From: Acanthaster planci
Lineage: Eukaryota > Echinodermata > Asteroidea > Valvatida > Acanthasteridae
DNA length: 64,000 bases
Reading direction: 5' to 3'
NCBI RefSeq assembly: GCF_001949145.1
Contig: NW_019091482.1
Location: forward strand, 586,770-650,769
Position numbers and translations under genes: made by a program. Below the pieces are notes generated by a model. That model saw only the letters and a program-made list of their open reading frames with translations, was not told where the DNA came from and did not search any database. Positions 12,041-25,000 of the stretch are shown piece after piece; within the stretch, counting starts at the first letter, position 1; the number at the start of each line of letters is the position of its first letter.

Positions 12041-12190
12041 TGGGCGATTCACAATAGTGCGCCGTCAAGAATTTGCAACGTGCAAAATCTGTCGACCCTT
12101 TCCAAACGTGCTTTGGGTCGACAGATGTCACCCATTGTGATTAGCTAACGCGTCACAAACTCTTGGAGGCGCACTGTTATGAAACGCCCA
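12041..12190. mobile_element. MITE-like palindromic element, copy A
   Basis: This 150-base element has terminal inverted repeats: it starts tgggcgattcacaatagtgc and its end reads as the near reverse complement. An inner arm pair around 'tttgcaac / aaactcttgg' is also present. The 5' flank is TA. The 3' flank is TG, consistent with a decayed TA duplication. A second copy lies at 37962-38130. Confidence 0.7.
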
Positions 12191-12597
12191 TGTTCGTTTA
12201 ATTAAAAAGGGCACGCATTATCACAGATTTGAGTTTGTTTTCAGAAGTTCCCCAGGTCATGCCAGCACTACCGAAAGTTTTAACATTTATCCAGCAGACG
12301 TACCCACAATTATTGATAAAACTTTCTCTTTCATTAGTGTACAATTATGACTAAGCCCCGATGTTACTTACAGGACCTTTCAAACACCTTGTGAACTACG
12401 TTTTCTATGCAATGGTCGCTTGTGGTCAGTGTGTACATGTTAGATGCGTAGATCAGATGTGGTCAGTGAGAGATTCTGAAGTACAAGTAATCTATGTACA
12501 TGTAGGTTCCCCATTGTTACATTCAAGAGTTAAAATTAAAGTCACGAAAGCAAAATTATTATTTTTGGATTACACAGCTTCAGACTCCTCGAAGAAC
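12191..12597. other. Spacer, no gene seen
   Basis: AT-rich spacer without a recognisable coding frame or repeat. It separates MITE-like copy A from the next interspersed repeat copy. Confidence 0.35.
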
Positions 12598-12785
12598 AAG
12601 GAGGGACCAAGAGAGGGCGCAACGGAGGCTCCTTTGGTAGGAACTGAACTTCGCTTGTTCACGAACGACTATGAAATGCACGCGTTGCAGTCACATCCCT
12701 TCTCAACAAAATAAACACTCCCGACCCATACGGCTCTTTTCAACCGATGAGGGGGTGCCTCTGCTCGGGGCGGATGGAGTCCATC
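12598..12785 (+). repeat. Interspersed repeat family, near-complete copy
   Basis: This copy shows gaccaagagagggcgca, acggaggctcctttggtag, gaactgaacttcg, tgaaatgcacgcgttgc, cactcccgaccca and cttttcaaccgatgaggggg in order. It is the best representative of the family in the window and closely parallels 51588-51835. The end lies near a ggggcggat word. Confidence 0.6.
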
Positions 12786-14414
12786 GACAGTATCGGCACG
12801 AAAACAGGCCGAGGATATGGAAGATAGGGTTTGAACTTTAAAGTTTGGTTACGATGAAGTTCAGGCAGACAAATTTCAATGTGCTTGCTATGGACATAGA
12901 TTCCCACACGCATGTCTGTCATCCGTCACAGCGTTTCTCAATTATCACTTTTCGATGACAGATATTCATACTTTTTCTTCAGCAGCTCAAGAACTACGTG
13001 GTGAAGATCTCTGTTCAATAGCTAAACCAATGTATAAACTCCGTACACGAGTGTTGCTGTAGCAGCTGTGCAGCCAAATCTCTGTTTAAATTTAAGTCAA
13101 AATTATATTATGGTTTCTTAAAAAAATTTCTAATCCCCACAATACTTGGAATATACTGTATAATCTCTAATCTGGTACACTTTGGTAGTTTGATCTTGCA
13201 TAACATGTCTGCAAACCATCACATCATATTTAGGAGGTTCAGCCTAATTAACAAAATAAGCTCTTCCCCAGGGCTTTTGGATAGCCATGCCTTTTAATAC
13301 GCATTGGGTACAAGGATGCATTGTGAACATATTTTCTCTGCAGTCATACAGTCAGCAGTGTCTGATTTGTGAATTTCACCACAAAAAAGGCTTTATCAAT
13401 AACCAAGTTGTATTTTCACAGTTTGATAATAATGTGATTCCCAGATCATTCCTGTGATTTGTAGACCTTAAGAGAGCCCTCTATGGTGAGTTCAGTTTTA
13501 TTTTGACCGTACAAAGAAAAGATAAAAATCTGGAAAAGTTCATGAGATTGTCAGTTAAATTAAAGTGTGCTTATTAATGTTATAGTATACACACACACCC
13601 TGCAATATACCACGTTCGTGTAGATGTACAGGTACATATACATATACTTACCTAGGTTTGGGCCATCCCTTTCTCATGGTCTTCCTGGGGTTATGATGTG
13701 AGTAGTGTTTTTCATTTATTTTGATTAATTTTCAGATTGTTGTCTAACGCTAACGTCTGGGACTTATAGTGTTCATTGTGTAACACCTATCATCTGAGGC
13801 CTAGTTCCAACTTGTGAAGTTGTGTAAATGACGGAGTCGTCATTAGCCAGTAGCCTTTGACAGTGCAAGTGTGCAGTTGTTCTCCACATACGTTTGTAAA
13901 ACCTAAGACAGACGTTTGAATAATAATCACGGGGCACAGATACATAGAAGTCTTGTGCATCTGTTAAAAAGTAGACCGAAACTCCTTTTGGAGTCAATTG
14001 ACTTTTTGAGGCAGTCACAATGAGTTTTCTCTGGGTAATATTTGGGTTCAGGCTAGGATGAACTATGATCTAACACGTTCGGTGCACTGTAATGTCACTA
14101 CATGAATGACACTTTGTTAACTTATTGTTGAACCTTAGAGTTTGAACCATTCAAAGACAAGTGTTTTTGAAATTGTTTGATAAAACTTCACCGATACGTC
14201 CTTCCTCTATAGCGGTTGTTTGAACCAAGGGTTAAATGGTGATCGCCTAGATCGACTTTATATCAAGTTTGGCATCCTGTCTCAGTGCCTGGTAGAATGA
14301 ATTATTTTTATTTGCCTAACCCTGAATTTTAGAGTCCTTTTTAGGTGCTGGCTCTGTGCTAGACCACAGTAGCAATGATGTTGAATTGTTAATGGCACAA
14401 TGACTTCAACTGTG
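12786..14414. other. 5' flank of copy 2, no gene seen
   Basis: About 1.6 kb without a recognised gene or repeat. It should contain the promoter of the gene starting at 14415. An in-frame ATG five codons upstream (14400) is a possible alternative start. Alignment with the other copies favours 14415. Confidence 0.35.
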
Positions 14415-17400
14415 ATGGCGGGTCGACCATTTGCCGGGAACGTTTGTCTGGTGACGGGGGCCAGCCGTGGGATCGGCAAAGGCATTGCTCTTCAGCTCGG
14501 AGATGCTGGTGCCACTGTGTACATCACTGGTATTTCCACGTTCCACCGCTATGGTTTCACTATCTGATCCGACTACCTACCGCTATTAATAAATAGGCTT
14601 TTGCAATGAAATGCTTTTATTGCAACGTGGAAGTAATATACATTATCGTATTTTATTGTGAAATATAGGTACCATGCTATTAAGTTAGACTGAAGTCGAT
14701 AACATGTTGAAGTGAGGGTTTTTCCCTTTGAAAAAGACAAGGCCGCTAATTGTGGTAGTATACTGACTAACGTTTCAAAACTGATGTGGTGAGATTCGAA
14801 TCGTGAACATCCTCACACTAATCCTTTTCCTTGTATATCCACTGCTACACTAAGACAGCCAGTTCGACCCAACTCCGAACCTTGGTTCTGTTGGGCCCAC
14901 GACTAAACGTATTTGCCTTTGAATGTGAATAGGTCGGTCCCTGGACCCAAAAGGCAAGGGAAAGCCTGGATCATTAAGAGACACAGCGGATGAGGTAATG
15001 AAAAGGTCTAAAGGTTTACTTCTTTTAGTGAGATAGGCCTACTTTTCCCACATTTTCTGAGTACTGTCTCGCAAAATGGAAAACGGTCCTTGTCTAGCCC
15101 CAGTGTAAATTCACAAAAATGTAGATACACGGTAAATGTATGCTTACAGTCGAATGTTCACACATATATACTGTTATAACTATTACCTATTCGTCGCCCA
15201 CATTCATTTCATGTAACTGTATTATACTCCATGTGAATACAGCATATGAATGAAACTGTGTAATAGAGGATAATACCAAGGAATCTATAGGTGGAGTTTT
15301 AAAAATTGTTACTTCAACTGTGACGTCAGCAGCTTTAGGAGAGACTTTGGGGCAGGGCAAAGAGACCTGGTTCCCAATTTGTAGTTCTGCTTTGTACAAA
15401 GCACTGATTTATTACAAAAAAACCGCATCCATGTGCCTTGAATGCAAAATAAAAATTAAACGCTCAAATCAAGGATCTGGTTTCTGAAGTCTTTCAAAAA
15501 TTCCAATTAATATCAGCCAGACGTTGACAGTACTTGGAGTAAGTATTTATATTACATACCACAGAGATGTAGAGAGTTAAAATTTTGTCTTCTGTCTAGA
15601 AGAAAATTGCCCAATAGTCCAGACGTACGGTTGGAGGCATCAAGTAAACAGATAAAAGATTCAGCTTTTAGTGACATCTACAGGGAGAGTTGCAAGGAGT
15701 TTTCCTTGGGGCAAAGTATCTTTCCGATGGGAAAAGTTGCCGGGGGCAAAGCACTTATCGGCTGATAAACGAACGTTGAAAGGGGATAATTATTGAGGTA
15801 TTTTAAGCAAGTCGACAATTTTTCATCTCTTTTGATCGCTCTTTTTTCCTCCCCCTGTACTTTGGAAACAATTTTCCCAGGGGCAAGATCCCCCATGGCA
15901 CCTCACGTCAAACGTGAAAGAACCCAAAAGAATCCAACAGAAACGGCAGGTGTGTTTTCCTTTTCAGATTGAGGGACGAGGAGGCAAGTGTATCCCTGTG
16001 CAATGTGATCATGGGGATGATGAGCAAGTCAAGCTGCTGTTTGAGAAGATCTCCAAGGAGCAGAATGGACGACTCGATATCTTGGTGAACAACGCGTACT
16101 CAGCAATATCAGTAAGCTTTCATTTTTTCCTGCGCAAAACAACAAAAATTAATCGTATAGAACCGTGGTGAGCCATGGCCAATCAAATTTATGGGTAATT
16201 TATCGGATAATAACTAGGAATTAGTAACAGCTCTTTCTGGCATAGGGGAACAGAGTACTTATGTGCAGCAACCTTACAAACCGTCAAAAGTGGAAAGGGG
16301 CTGTCAGTTCCATGGGTTTTTCACATCAGTGATTTTTGTATTCCCTTTCCTCCTGTCTTTGTCTTTGTTTTGTTCCTATTTTAGCATGTTTTGTCCTTTC
16401 CAATTCTTCCATTCCCTCTTATTTTCTTTCGTAATATGCTTCTAAAAACAGGCATTTCAAATTTGTCTTTCCCATATTGGAACTGATATAGGAGCTGCTA
16501 AAAACGACTGGAAAGACGTTTTGGGAGTTGCCTGTATCCATGTGGGACACGATCAACAGAGTTGGATTGAGGTAGAAAGTTCCATAAAATAACAATGAGT
16601 GACTATTTGCTCCGTTTCATCACATTGGTGGCTTTAAACTGCAGAAATCTGGAGTTGCTCCGGTATAGACATCCCCGCGTAGAGGAAATGGAGTTAACCA
16701 TAAAAGAGCCCATCTCATAGTTGGGGGGGGTGGATGCCCCCCCGAACTCGGCCCTGCTTCGCTCAATTTTTGAACTCGTATGCATGTGCAGACTCTACAC
16801 TCCTTACAAAGGCGAAGTTTGAACGCAATCAAAAGTGTTCTTGTTACGCTCATTTGAAGATCTAACTACCCACCGCTGCTTATAAGCGAGGCCTGTGCAG
16901 CAAAATAGCCTGCAAAAACTGTGATGCTAATATATTATCGTATGATGCAATACAGTGGCACACTTATAAGTGAGGCTAGTCAGCGTCAAAAAAATTGGAG
17001 GCAGAAAGCTCGTACAAGCCTCACTTTATATGTGTGCCTTATATATTGCACCATACCATAATATATTAGCACCACAGAGCATGGCCATTTAGCTGCACAG
17101 GCCACACTTATAAGTAGCTGTGGGTAGTCGGATCGGGTGTCAATGCTATGTGTGTGCCATGCAGTCCGTGTGTATTGAGCACCGCAGTGGAAAGGGTATG
17201 CATTTTTACCTGACCTGTCTCGAATAAAAGCGCTGCGTGAGAAAGTATGTTGCATTTTCGCAAAATTGGTGTCAAAATGGTTGCAAAAAGTTACTCTAAA
17301 AACTCCTAAAGGCTCAACTCCAGAAAAAAATGCACCAAGACTGGACCAAGACCAGCAGGAACTAATGTCGAAATTGGTAGGTCCTTGGACCAGCAGCGTC

Positions 17401-20400
17401 AGATAATGTTGGTGAAAAGTCGGCAGTTAATTTGGAGAAGTGGCCTCTTCCCAGCAAGGGCTGGGTCTAGCTTGTTGGTCCCAATCAAGTTCTGGGCATG
17501 GGCGTAATTCCAGGATGGCCCGGGTGGGTGTATACACCCCACACTATTTTGAGATGGGGGATTAGCTATTAAATCATCCACCTACTTTTTTGATAAGCAA
17601 ATAAAGCGGATTGTGAAGAATTTTTCAGACTTCCAACGACTAAAAAAGTGCACTCAATATTACTCAAAATAGGAAACAATTTCAAAAGGCCAGAAATATG
17701 CCATTCTGAGTGCATGTTATACATGTACATCAATATCATGAACATCGACATAGAGTCAGAGGGTGTCAACCCCCCTTTAATTTCAAATTTTCGTGGCTGG
17801 GCAATTCCATTGCTCCATCTTCCCCAATCTCTCACCCCACCCCCAAATTTCCTGCACAAACTTCACTGCTTCTTGGGAACTATGGCACTATATCAAAATG
17901 TCTTTTGAAATTACTAGCGACAGGGGTGTGTGTGTCATTTCCAAACGTAGCCAACCATTTCGGACAATCCTCGCTTCCTTTATATTATTTGAGCATAGTT
18001 AATTGGATACAAGGAATTATGATGGATCATTCTTGCCAGACTTTGGAGACGACAAACAGCTTATAGCATGAACTCAATCCTGTTTCTTGTAGGGGCCATT
18101 ACGTGGCCACGTGGCACGCTGCTCAGATGATGGTACCTGCGAAACACGGTCTCATCGTCAATATCTCATCACCTGGGGGGCTCATCTATATCTTCAATGC
18201 ACCGTACGGCGTGGGGAAAATTGGGGTAAGAGGTGAAACTCATTTTAAACTGAAAACGGATAAAAGGTCATTTCTCCGTGTCTTCTTGTCTTGCTTTATT
18301 CATAGCTGCATTGTTGTCTTTGTTTTCTTAAATCTTTCCTCGAATGTCATGTTTAAATTTTTTTTCATCTTAATGAAATGCTTCGAACATTCGGTGTATT
18401 TATGAAAAATCAGTCAAATCATGTTGGATGTTATGCTGTGCAGTGTGATCGCATGGCGGTGGACTGTGGCCTGGAGTTGAAGAAACACAACGTTGCCATG
18501 CTGTCATTGTGGCCAGGACCAGTGAAGACGGAGACTCTTCTTGGCACGTGGACCGCTGAGAACAGGACAGATCTCGAAAGGGACAGCTACGTGAGTAAGA
18601 ATACACCAGACGTCTACATGGATTACGCGATGGACATACAGACTGCATGCAAACATTTACAAGGCCTGATACGAGACGGCCGTGGGACTGCGTTGCCAGT
18701 ACAATCTGGCACAGCACGTGCAGATGCCAAAAGAACCATAAAGAAAAGGGCACAGAGGGAACATCTGATCAATATTTCTTTCACACTGTTTGTACACACT
18801 TATTGTGGTTTGGGAAGACTTGCGAGAGGCACTTAATCAATATTCGCTATTATAATCTGCGAATTGATTTTGATACCGTGATAGGAATACACCATGAAGT
18901 ACGGAGAGTCAACCGAGTATTCCGGAAAAGCTGTTGTCCATCTTGCAAAAGGTAATGCTACAAAAATTAAGCCAAGAATAGCTGAATATAATTTTTACAA
19001 TTTGAAAGTTTTCTGTGTATTCAAGGAACTGGAACTGGTATAGATGAGAATACAGAGCTCCTTACGGGCAATAACGGTTTAGAAAAACATGAACATACAC
19101 AATTATACGTCGTTTCAAACAAGAAAGTGTCAATAAACCTTTTCGACATTTGCAGTTGATAATGGAATTGGATGACAAAACAAGCAATGCATTTTATGCA
19201 CATTTCAACAGTGAGATAAATACACCACAAAACATTACTTTCAACCTTATGAATATGCCAAATGAAGATATATCTCTATTCACACTGTGTTGCGCGGAAG
19301 ATTTGGAATCAGATATTATATTAAATTGTACAAATTTACAGAAAACGAAAATTAGGGAACCCCATTCCACGAACATTGGTGAACCTAAGGGGAGGGGGCT
19401 CAGGGCTTAAGCTCCCCCAAAGAGGTTGTCTTGTTTTTCTTCCTTTCTGAAAACCGACGATACTACAGACACCTACATCTTGAAAGACTGGCTCCGATAT
19501 GCGCCTCAGTCACCCATGCTGCAAGGGGACGGGGCTTGGGCACCAATGGTTATGGGGTCCAAGCCCCTACCCAATGTTGTTCTTACTGGGTGCGCCACTA
19601 GATTGTATCTTGGACTGCTACCGTAAAATGTCAATACAGTAGACCTGGCCAGTCAGAATCAGGAATTGGTGATTTATATTCATATTATGTTCACTATTGA
19701 GCTTCTTTGTAAACATCTAAAAACTCAAATTGTCCAAAACATTTCCTTCACAAAATCTCTGGTATACTATGCATTCCTTTGTAATATTGTAAGCATCTTA
19801 ACTATAGGTAAAATTCTGAAGAAAAATATTAACCGATGTTCGTTTCAGTTTCGTATTTGGTTCGTGCACAAAATGCATGTCTACTTTGACACCAAGTCCG
19901 GTGATGCAATGAGACTGTCGAAAAATAGTATGAAAAGAATACAAAATACGAACCCCAGCAAAGTCCAGAACTTAAACGACAGGCACTACGTCATCATTTT
20001 TGTAGCAATTGTGATGAAATGTCCGACAATTGTCTTGTTGACGCCTGCGATATGGGTTGAGAATCGACACTGTAAGTGGAAAGCATATGAAAGACTTCTT
20101 CAGCACCCGAAGTTAACAGTTAACCATACTTAAAATTTTTGAGCCTGTAATATATCAAATCAGTGCAACAATATTATTTAGCCGCACACATTTCATGGTT
20201 TCTTTGGTGGAAGAGACGCAGACGAAAGACAGGTTGGGATTGATTATGTGTAGAATTATTTAGACGAAAGACAGGTTGGGATTGATTATGTTTAGAATTA
20301 TTCTGGGGAGTCAAGGTTTACGCACACACAACTAACAACTGTTTCTGGCATCTCTTTATTTTCTAGATCCCCAAATCATGACTAAAACTGGTCGTATTTT

Positions 20401-20581
20401 CATCACGGCAGAGGTAGGATATGAGTATGGATTCCGGGACATCGACGGTAAAACTCCGGCAAGTTTGCGGCAGGCCAAGACGCTGTTCCTCTGGACTGGC
20501 CACCCCTGGCTGGCTGCTTTGACGCCCCCTTTCGTTAAGTTTCCATATTGGCTGCTGGCACTCGGAGGAAACCACTTCTAA
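14415..20581 (+). CDS. DHRS1: DHRS1-like short-chain dehydrogenase, copy 2
   Basis: Exons are 14415-14529, 14933-14994, 15968-16111, 16492-16571, 18093-18225, 18444-18590, 18885-18951 and 20367-20581, giving 320 residues with every intron GT-AG and the same phases as copy 1. The SDR signatures are intact: TGASRGIG (14-21), NNAY (100-103), NISS (157-160) and Y172/K176 in APYGVGK, then SLWPGPVKTE. Exons 3 to 8 are much closer to copies 3 and 4 than to copy 1. One codon is missing relative to copy 1 in exon 2 and one in exon 6. The segment after the SLWPG motif is unlike copy 1, which in SDRs borders the substrate loop, so substrate preference may differ (inference). The C-terminus ends GGNHF with a hydrophobic stretch before it. 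Intron 1 holds a tRNA-like fragment, intron 4 a large foldback element, and intron 7 a 42-base tandem duplication. Confidence 0.92.
14777..14882 (-). mobile_element. tRNA-like SINE head or tRNA relic
   Basis: On the - strand an A-box-like ttagtgtagcagtgg precedes a B-box-like gattcgaatct (plus positions 14792-14802). The spacing suits a pol III promoter. The acceptor ends do not pair, so this is read as a tRNA-derived SINE head or tRNA pseudogene within intron 1 of copy 2. Confidence 0.4.
16865..17128. mobile_element. Long foldback (palindromic) element in intron 4 of copy 2
   Basis: The left arm 16865-16977 and right arm 17017-17128 are imperfect reverse complements over about 112 bases, around a 39-base loop. 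Paired words include ggcacacttataagtgaggc with its partner gcctcactttatatgtgtgc, and gctaatatattat on the left arm with its partner ataatatattagc on the right. The element could extrude as a hairpin or give a hairpin RNA. Fragments of the same family occur at 1-215 and about 31915-31972. Confidence 0.7.
20221..20304 (+). repeat. 42-base tandem duplication in intron 7 of copy 2
   Basis: Two adjacent 42-base units (20221-20262 and 20263-20304) start gacgaaagacaggttgggat and are nearly identical. They lie about 60 bases before exon 8. Confidence 0.75.
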
Positions 20582-22038
20582 AAAGGCATGCTGATGTGAA
20601 TCCAGGATACAAATAATTGGCAGATCTATGATTCAATGCATGGGACTATGCTCCCACCGCACCCCCCAAAATGAAACAATCTTTTTTAACAAGTATAATA
20701 TAGAAGGGGGACCACACATGATTCATTTTCCTCTTCGAAGAGCGTGTAAAAAGGCCGAAACGTAAGCCTTTCCCTTAAAACAGGCCGTAAAAGGTAACAG
20801 AGTGATTTTCATAATTTGGGTCCTCCCAAGAAATGCTCCCCCAGTAGAATATTTGGTTCTGGATCCACCTTTGTAATTAGTTTCTGAAACGTTCAGAATG
20901 CCACTGTCTTCAGAAAACCTTCTTCAGAACTCCTTCTTTACTAACTTCTTCTTACTATTGGGCTCACAATCGGATCCCCTTCAACCCAGAACCAGACCAC
21001 CAAAAGAAAGATGCTTTTGTTTGGGGTTAATTTTTTCGTTATTGAAAGGTTGAACCAAATGTGGCACACCTAAGCGACAGATAACCAAAATGCTGACATG
21101 TAATGGCTCAGATTTAAGATGTGACAAGTTCAATAGTTGAAGAGACGTAATTTTAAAATCATATTGCAGACGACCATATAAATTCATTTTTTAATCAAGT
21201 TGTGTAATTAAAGAGCAACGTAGGGACTTTTTCAGCTCCTTTATGATGTTTCTATGGTGCATGTCCTTAAAGTGTAATGTTCAAATGTCTGGAATGGCCT
21301 TCCACAGCTATAGCTACGTCTGTTGTCAGCACGTCTATGCGTACTATGGAGTAAAGCCCTAAACCGAGTTCCAGACAACAGATTTGGATGCAGCCTAAAC
21401 TTAATTAACCTTGAAGTTTGAACTTTTCAATGACAATGGTTTTGAAGTTATCTCTTTCACTCTGTCTTTAAGGTCAATTGTTTCAATTAGGCATACATAT
21501 TGAATCATACATTTGAAGGCGAAGTTGCTTTTTTTTCTCTTCAAGGTAAATATCAAATAAAGCCGTGCACTGTTTAGCCTTAAACGTCAGGTCCCCTGTG
21601 AAATAAACGGTGCAACTAATTGAGGAGCAGGGGGAATTGACAGCGCCAACACTGAAGAGTATTCTTTCATGAAACGGGACAATTTATTTATTTCAGAAAA
21701 AATCTACTAATCCCCCCGCCTCTCCAACAGAAGCCAAAGCCCCCCTGTTCCCCATCTGAAATGTTTAGCTGCAGAAAGTATGTATAAGTCACATACAGTT
21801 AATTTGCCCTTTCAGAATTTTAACCCAATACACCACTGGAAATATATTTGCTGTTGTGCTGGCACTTCCGGGCCACCGTCACACACACAAGAAAACCAAC
21901 AAACAAACAAACAAAGAAAGAACAAAAAATGTGATGGGTCAAGGCTAGGACACTGTAAGCAAAGAGTGTGTATTAGTTCCTGTGTGAGCAGCTTATTCTC
22001 TCATTCTGCTGCTGGAAAGCCGTGAGCGAGACAGCACA
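20582..22038. other. Spacer between copies 2 and 3
   Basis: No gene is seen. Parts of the spacer resemble the 3' flanks of copies 3 and 4 (for example gacagataaccaaaa and catgtaatgg also near 29920-29950), so the duplicated unit extends past the stop codon. A short (CAAA)n tract is near 21894-21912, and a possible AATAAA is at 21556-21561. Confidence 0.4.
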
Positions 22039-25000
22039 ATGACCAGCAAACCACTAGCGGGCAAAGTTTGCCTGGTGACTGGAGCAAGTCGGGGAATCGG
22101 CAGAGGAATCGCCTTGCAGCTTGGAGAAGCCGGGGCAACAGTCTACGTCACCGGTAGTAACAAACAGTGCAGCACCGCGTAGTGAACAAACAATTAACAG
22201 CCACGTAAACTTACATGTAGTTCTCAACTAATCGCGTGTCTAGTGTACCTGTTATCGCGTTCAGCTTGTGGAATGTTGCGTGTTCACAGTACACGTACGG
22301 AGCGTGTGGTTCAAAGTTCATACTCGCAACCCCGCGTTTCTATGCAATTTCGAGTTCGTTATGGCAACCTCGGTTTTAACAGTAAACTTCTCGTGAACTT
22401 TAACTTGTTCTTGCTCAAATGCACTCCCTCAGTGCGAGAGCGCTAGGCTGAAATACTACGCTCAACTGGGCATGAGTGCATGGGAATGCACGAGTTTTGG
22501 TCGGTATGCAAAATGCCTGCAGTTGGAAAGAGCAAAAAATCTAGCGAAACACCGTCGACAAATCTGAAACCTTCGCACTGTTCTCTACCACAGATTGTTT
22601 TGAAAATGCCAGGACCTTGGCATTTTTTGTGTTGGGCCCTCACAATTGTGCCAGAAAGTAAATAAGCTTATGCTCGCGAAAATTTAAGAGTCTTGGACAA
22701 AAATTACGTTTTTTGCTCACTCTGTGACTGTCTCTTGATTTCACTTTCACTAGATACAATAGGAATTGGCTAATCCTACCATTAAAATGTTTTTGTCTTG
22801 TAATCCTACTGTGACTTCGAAAAAGTATAATAAAGATATACATTTCATGAAGGCACGAACCTAACGTAGCCCTTGTTTAACATGCAAATATCCCCTGAAT
22901 CAGAAGTGCAATAGAAAATTTCAGCTGAAACATACGAGATAGGATGCATGCTACCAGATGGCTTGCAGGCGTTTGCAAGGGACGCTCAGTATCAACGTCC
23001 ATATGCGCGCGCGGTGCGTACTGACACAAAACCAGCCGTGTTTTATCAACCGTTCAAGACTGACCACGTGACGAGCTCTCGACCAATAGGAATGGCTAAA
23101 CTATCTTAGGTATTTATGAATAATGATACAATAGTGTTAAAATAGATGCATTTACATGTACATGTATGTTGGAACTAATGTAATATTTTGACACTTTAAA
23201 GTGACAATTCAAAATGCATGTTCATAGATGTAGGCCTACTTTATAATCCTTCCAATGAAGTACATGACTCAGGTAATTTCTGTAAGACGCGATGTATCAG
23301 ATACCAAAGTTTCCCAACTGAACAAACTGGCAGTGTTGTTATTAGAAACTCAATTCTTAGACATTTTTCTGTGGTGTCAAGATGCTTAAAATTGGACAAT
23401 TGAAAATTGAGAGATTGGTCATGGTTTTAATTTGAACTACAAACCTATTATAATAGCAATCAAGGAAGAAATAAAAAGGGAGGTTTGTCTGCATCGGGTG
23501 AAAGGAGCTAGTTGAGGGATTGCGAGGTGACTGAAAAACAAAAGAGAGCCACCGGGATTCCAACCATGGACTTGTTCAAAACTAACCCCCTAGCTTCTAC
23601 CGAGTACTAAACTATACAAGCCGGCGCGACATAACTCCCCTTTTCCCCATCTAATTAGGGCCTACAATTAATGCTGATGGGGCCTTTACCTATTGATGCT
23701 TACACTCAATGCTTTACTTGGTAGCCACCATGCAGGGAAGTTCTGCTGTACCACAGGGAACCTCCTTTGTGCGTACCTTATGGAACTAAAGCAACAGCCT
23801 GCAACGTGGCAGCCATGCATGCAAACCCCTTTTATATAGTGGCATTTTGCTTTACTGCCCCGTTTAGTGACGGCCAGAGTTGCTGACTCGGGTCATGTGA
23901 TTTGGACTCAAGTTGGACTCCAGTCGCTATTTTTGCGACTTGTGACTTGACTCGCAAATACCAGCTTTGTCTTGTGACTTGACTTGGACTTGCAAAAAAT
24001 GACTTGTGACTTGACTTGGACTTGCAAAAAATGACTTGTTACTAACCCAAGTCAGACGCTACTCAAGCAGGACGTGATAGAATATTTTGCCTTTTTCTTT
24101 TCGTTACCAAAACTAACTTCACCATAAATTGTTTATTTATCTAAAATTTACTAAAATAATCACTGACTTGAAATAAATTGCAGTAAAATAATTGTTTGAT
24201 GATATTCTTCAACAAAAAAAAATTCACCACACTGTGATCAACAGACGATTAGCAAGGATAAGTACATGTGATTTATTCGCCTTACTGCTGAAACGTAATT
24301 TATGTTAAAGCGTTACTATTGGCCTGACAAATTTGAATATTCTACATCCTTATCGCAGAAGTTAAACTGTAGCTAGTTACCGGTCCCTACCGGTAATAAT
24401 GGGGACGTGGACCAGTCCGTGGTGCAAATGGACAATTAGCCCATAATAGCGGTATGCACAGTACACATAATGAACAGCCATTTTGATTCCAAAGTCTGAA
24501 GTTGGCGCCACTCTCTATTGTAAAGCTCTGGCTTGCCTCCTGGAAGAAAATTGAAAACCAAAAGGGATAGGAGAAAGAGGTGAACTTGGAGGAAAATCAC
24601 GTATTGGCTTGAAAAACCTCCAGATTGACGCTATTTCACCGGAAAATCCTAGCAATGCCCTAGATCCTTGGCATTTGAGGAATGCTTCTTTGTTTTTGCC
24701 GGTCATTACGTTTATATGCGTTCAAGACGGATGTCTAGTATTCGCCATTGTTTGTTTGTCCCTTAGTGAGTAGATATCTAGGATAAAGGCTTTTATTGTT
24801 TTAATTTGGTGACAATGGATGCAACAATATCCAATAATGTATCCAGTTAAGGTAGCTACTGAGACTGCTACTGTCCCGCCTGTTTTCATAGTCCCATCAT
24901 GGCGAATCTCAGACCGAAAATTAAACTCATATTTGCCTTTACATGTGCATAGGTCGGTCGCTGGACCCAAAAGGCGAGGGAAAACCTGGATCACTGAGAG

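Noticed and set aside
14400-14414. Upstream in-frame ATG for copy 2
   Set aside because: It would add five residues absent from the N-termini of copies 1 and 3.
19666-20133. 155-codon + strand ORF in intron 7 of copy 2
   Set aside because: It lies inside an intron, has no recognisable domain, and is not preserved in the homologous introns of copies 3 and 4.
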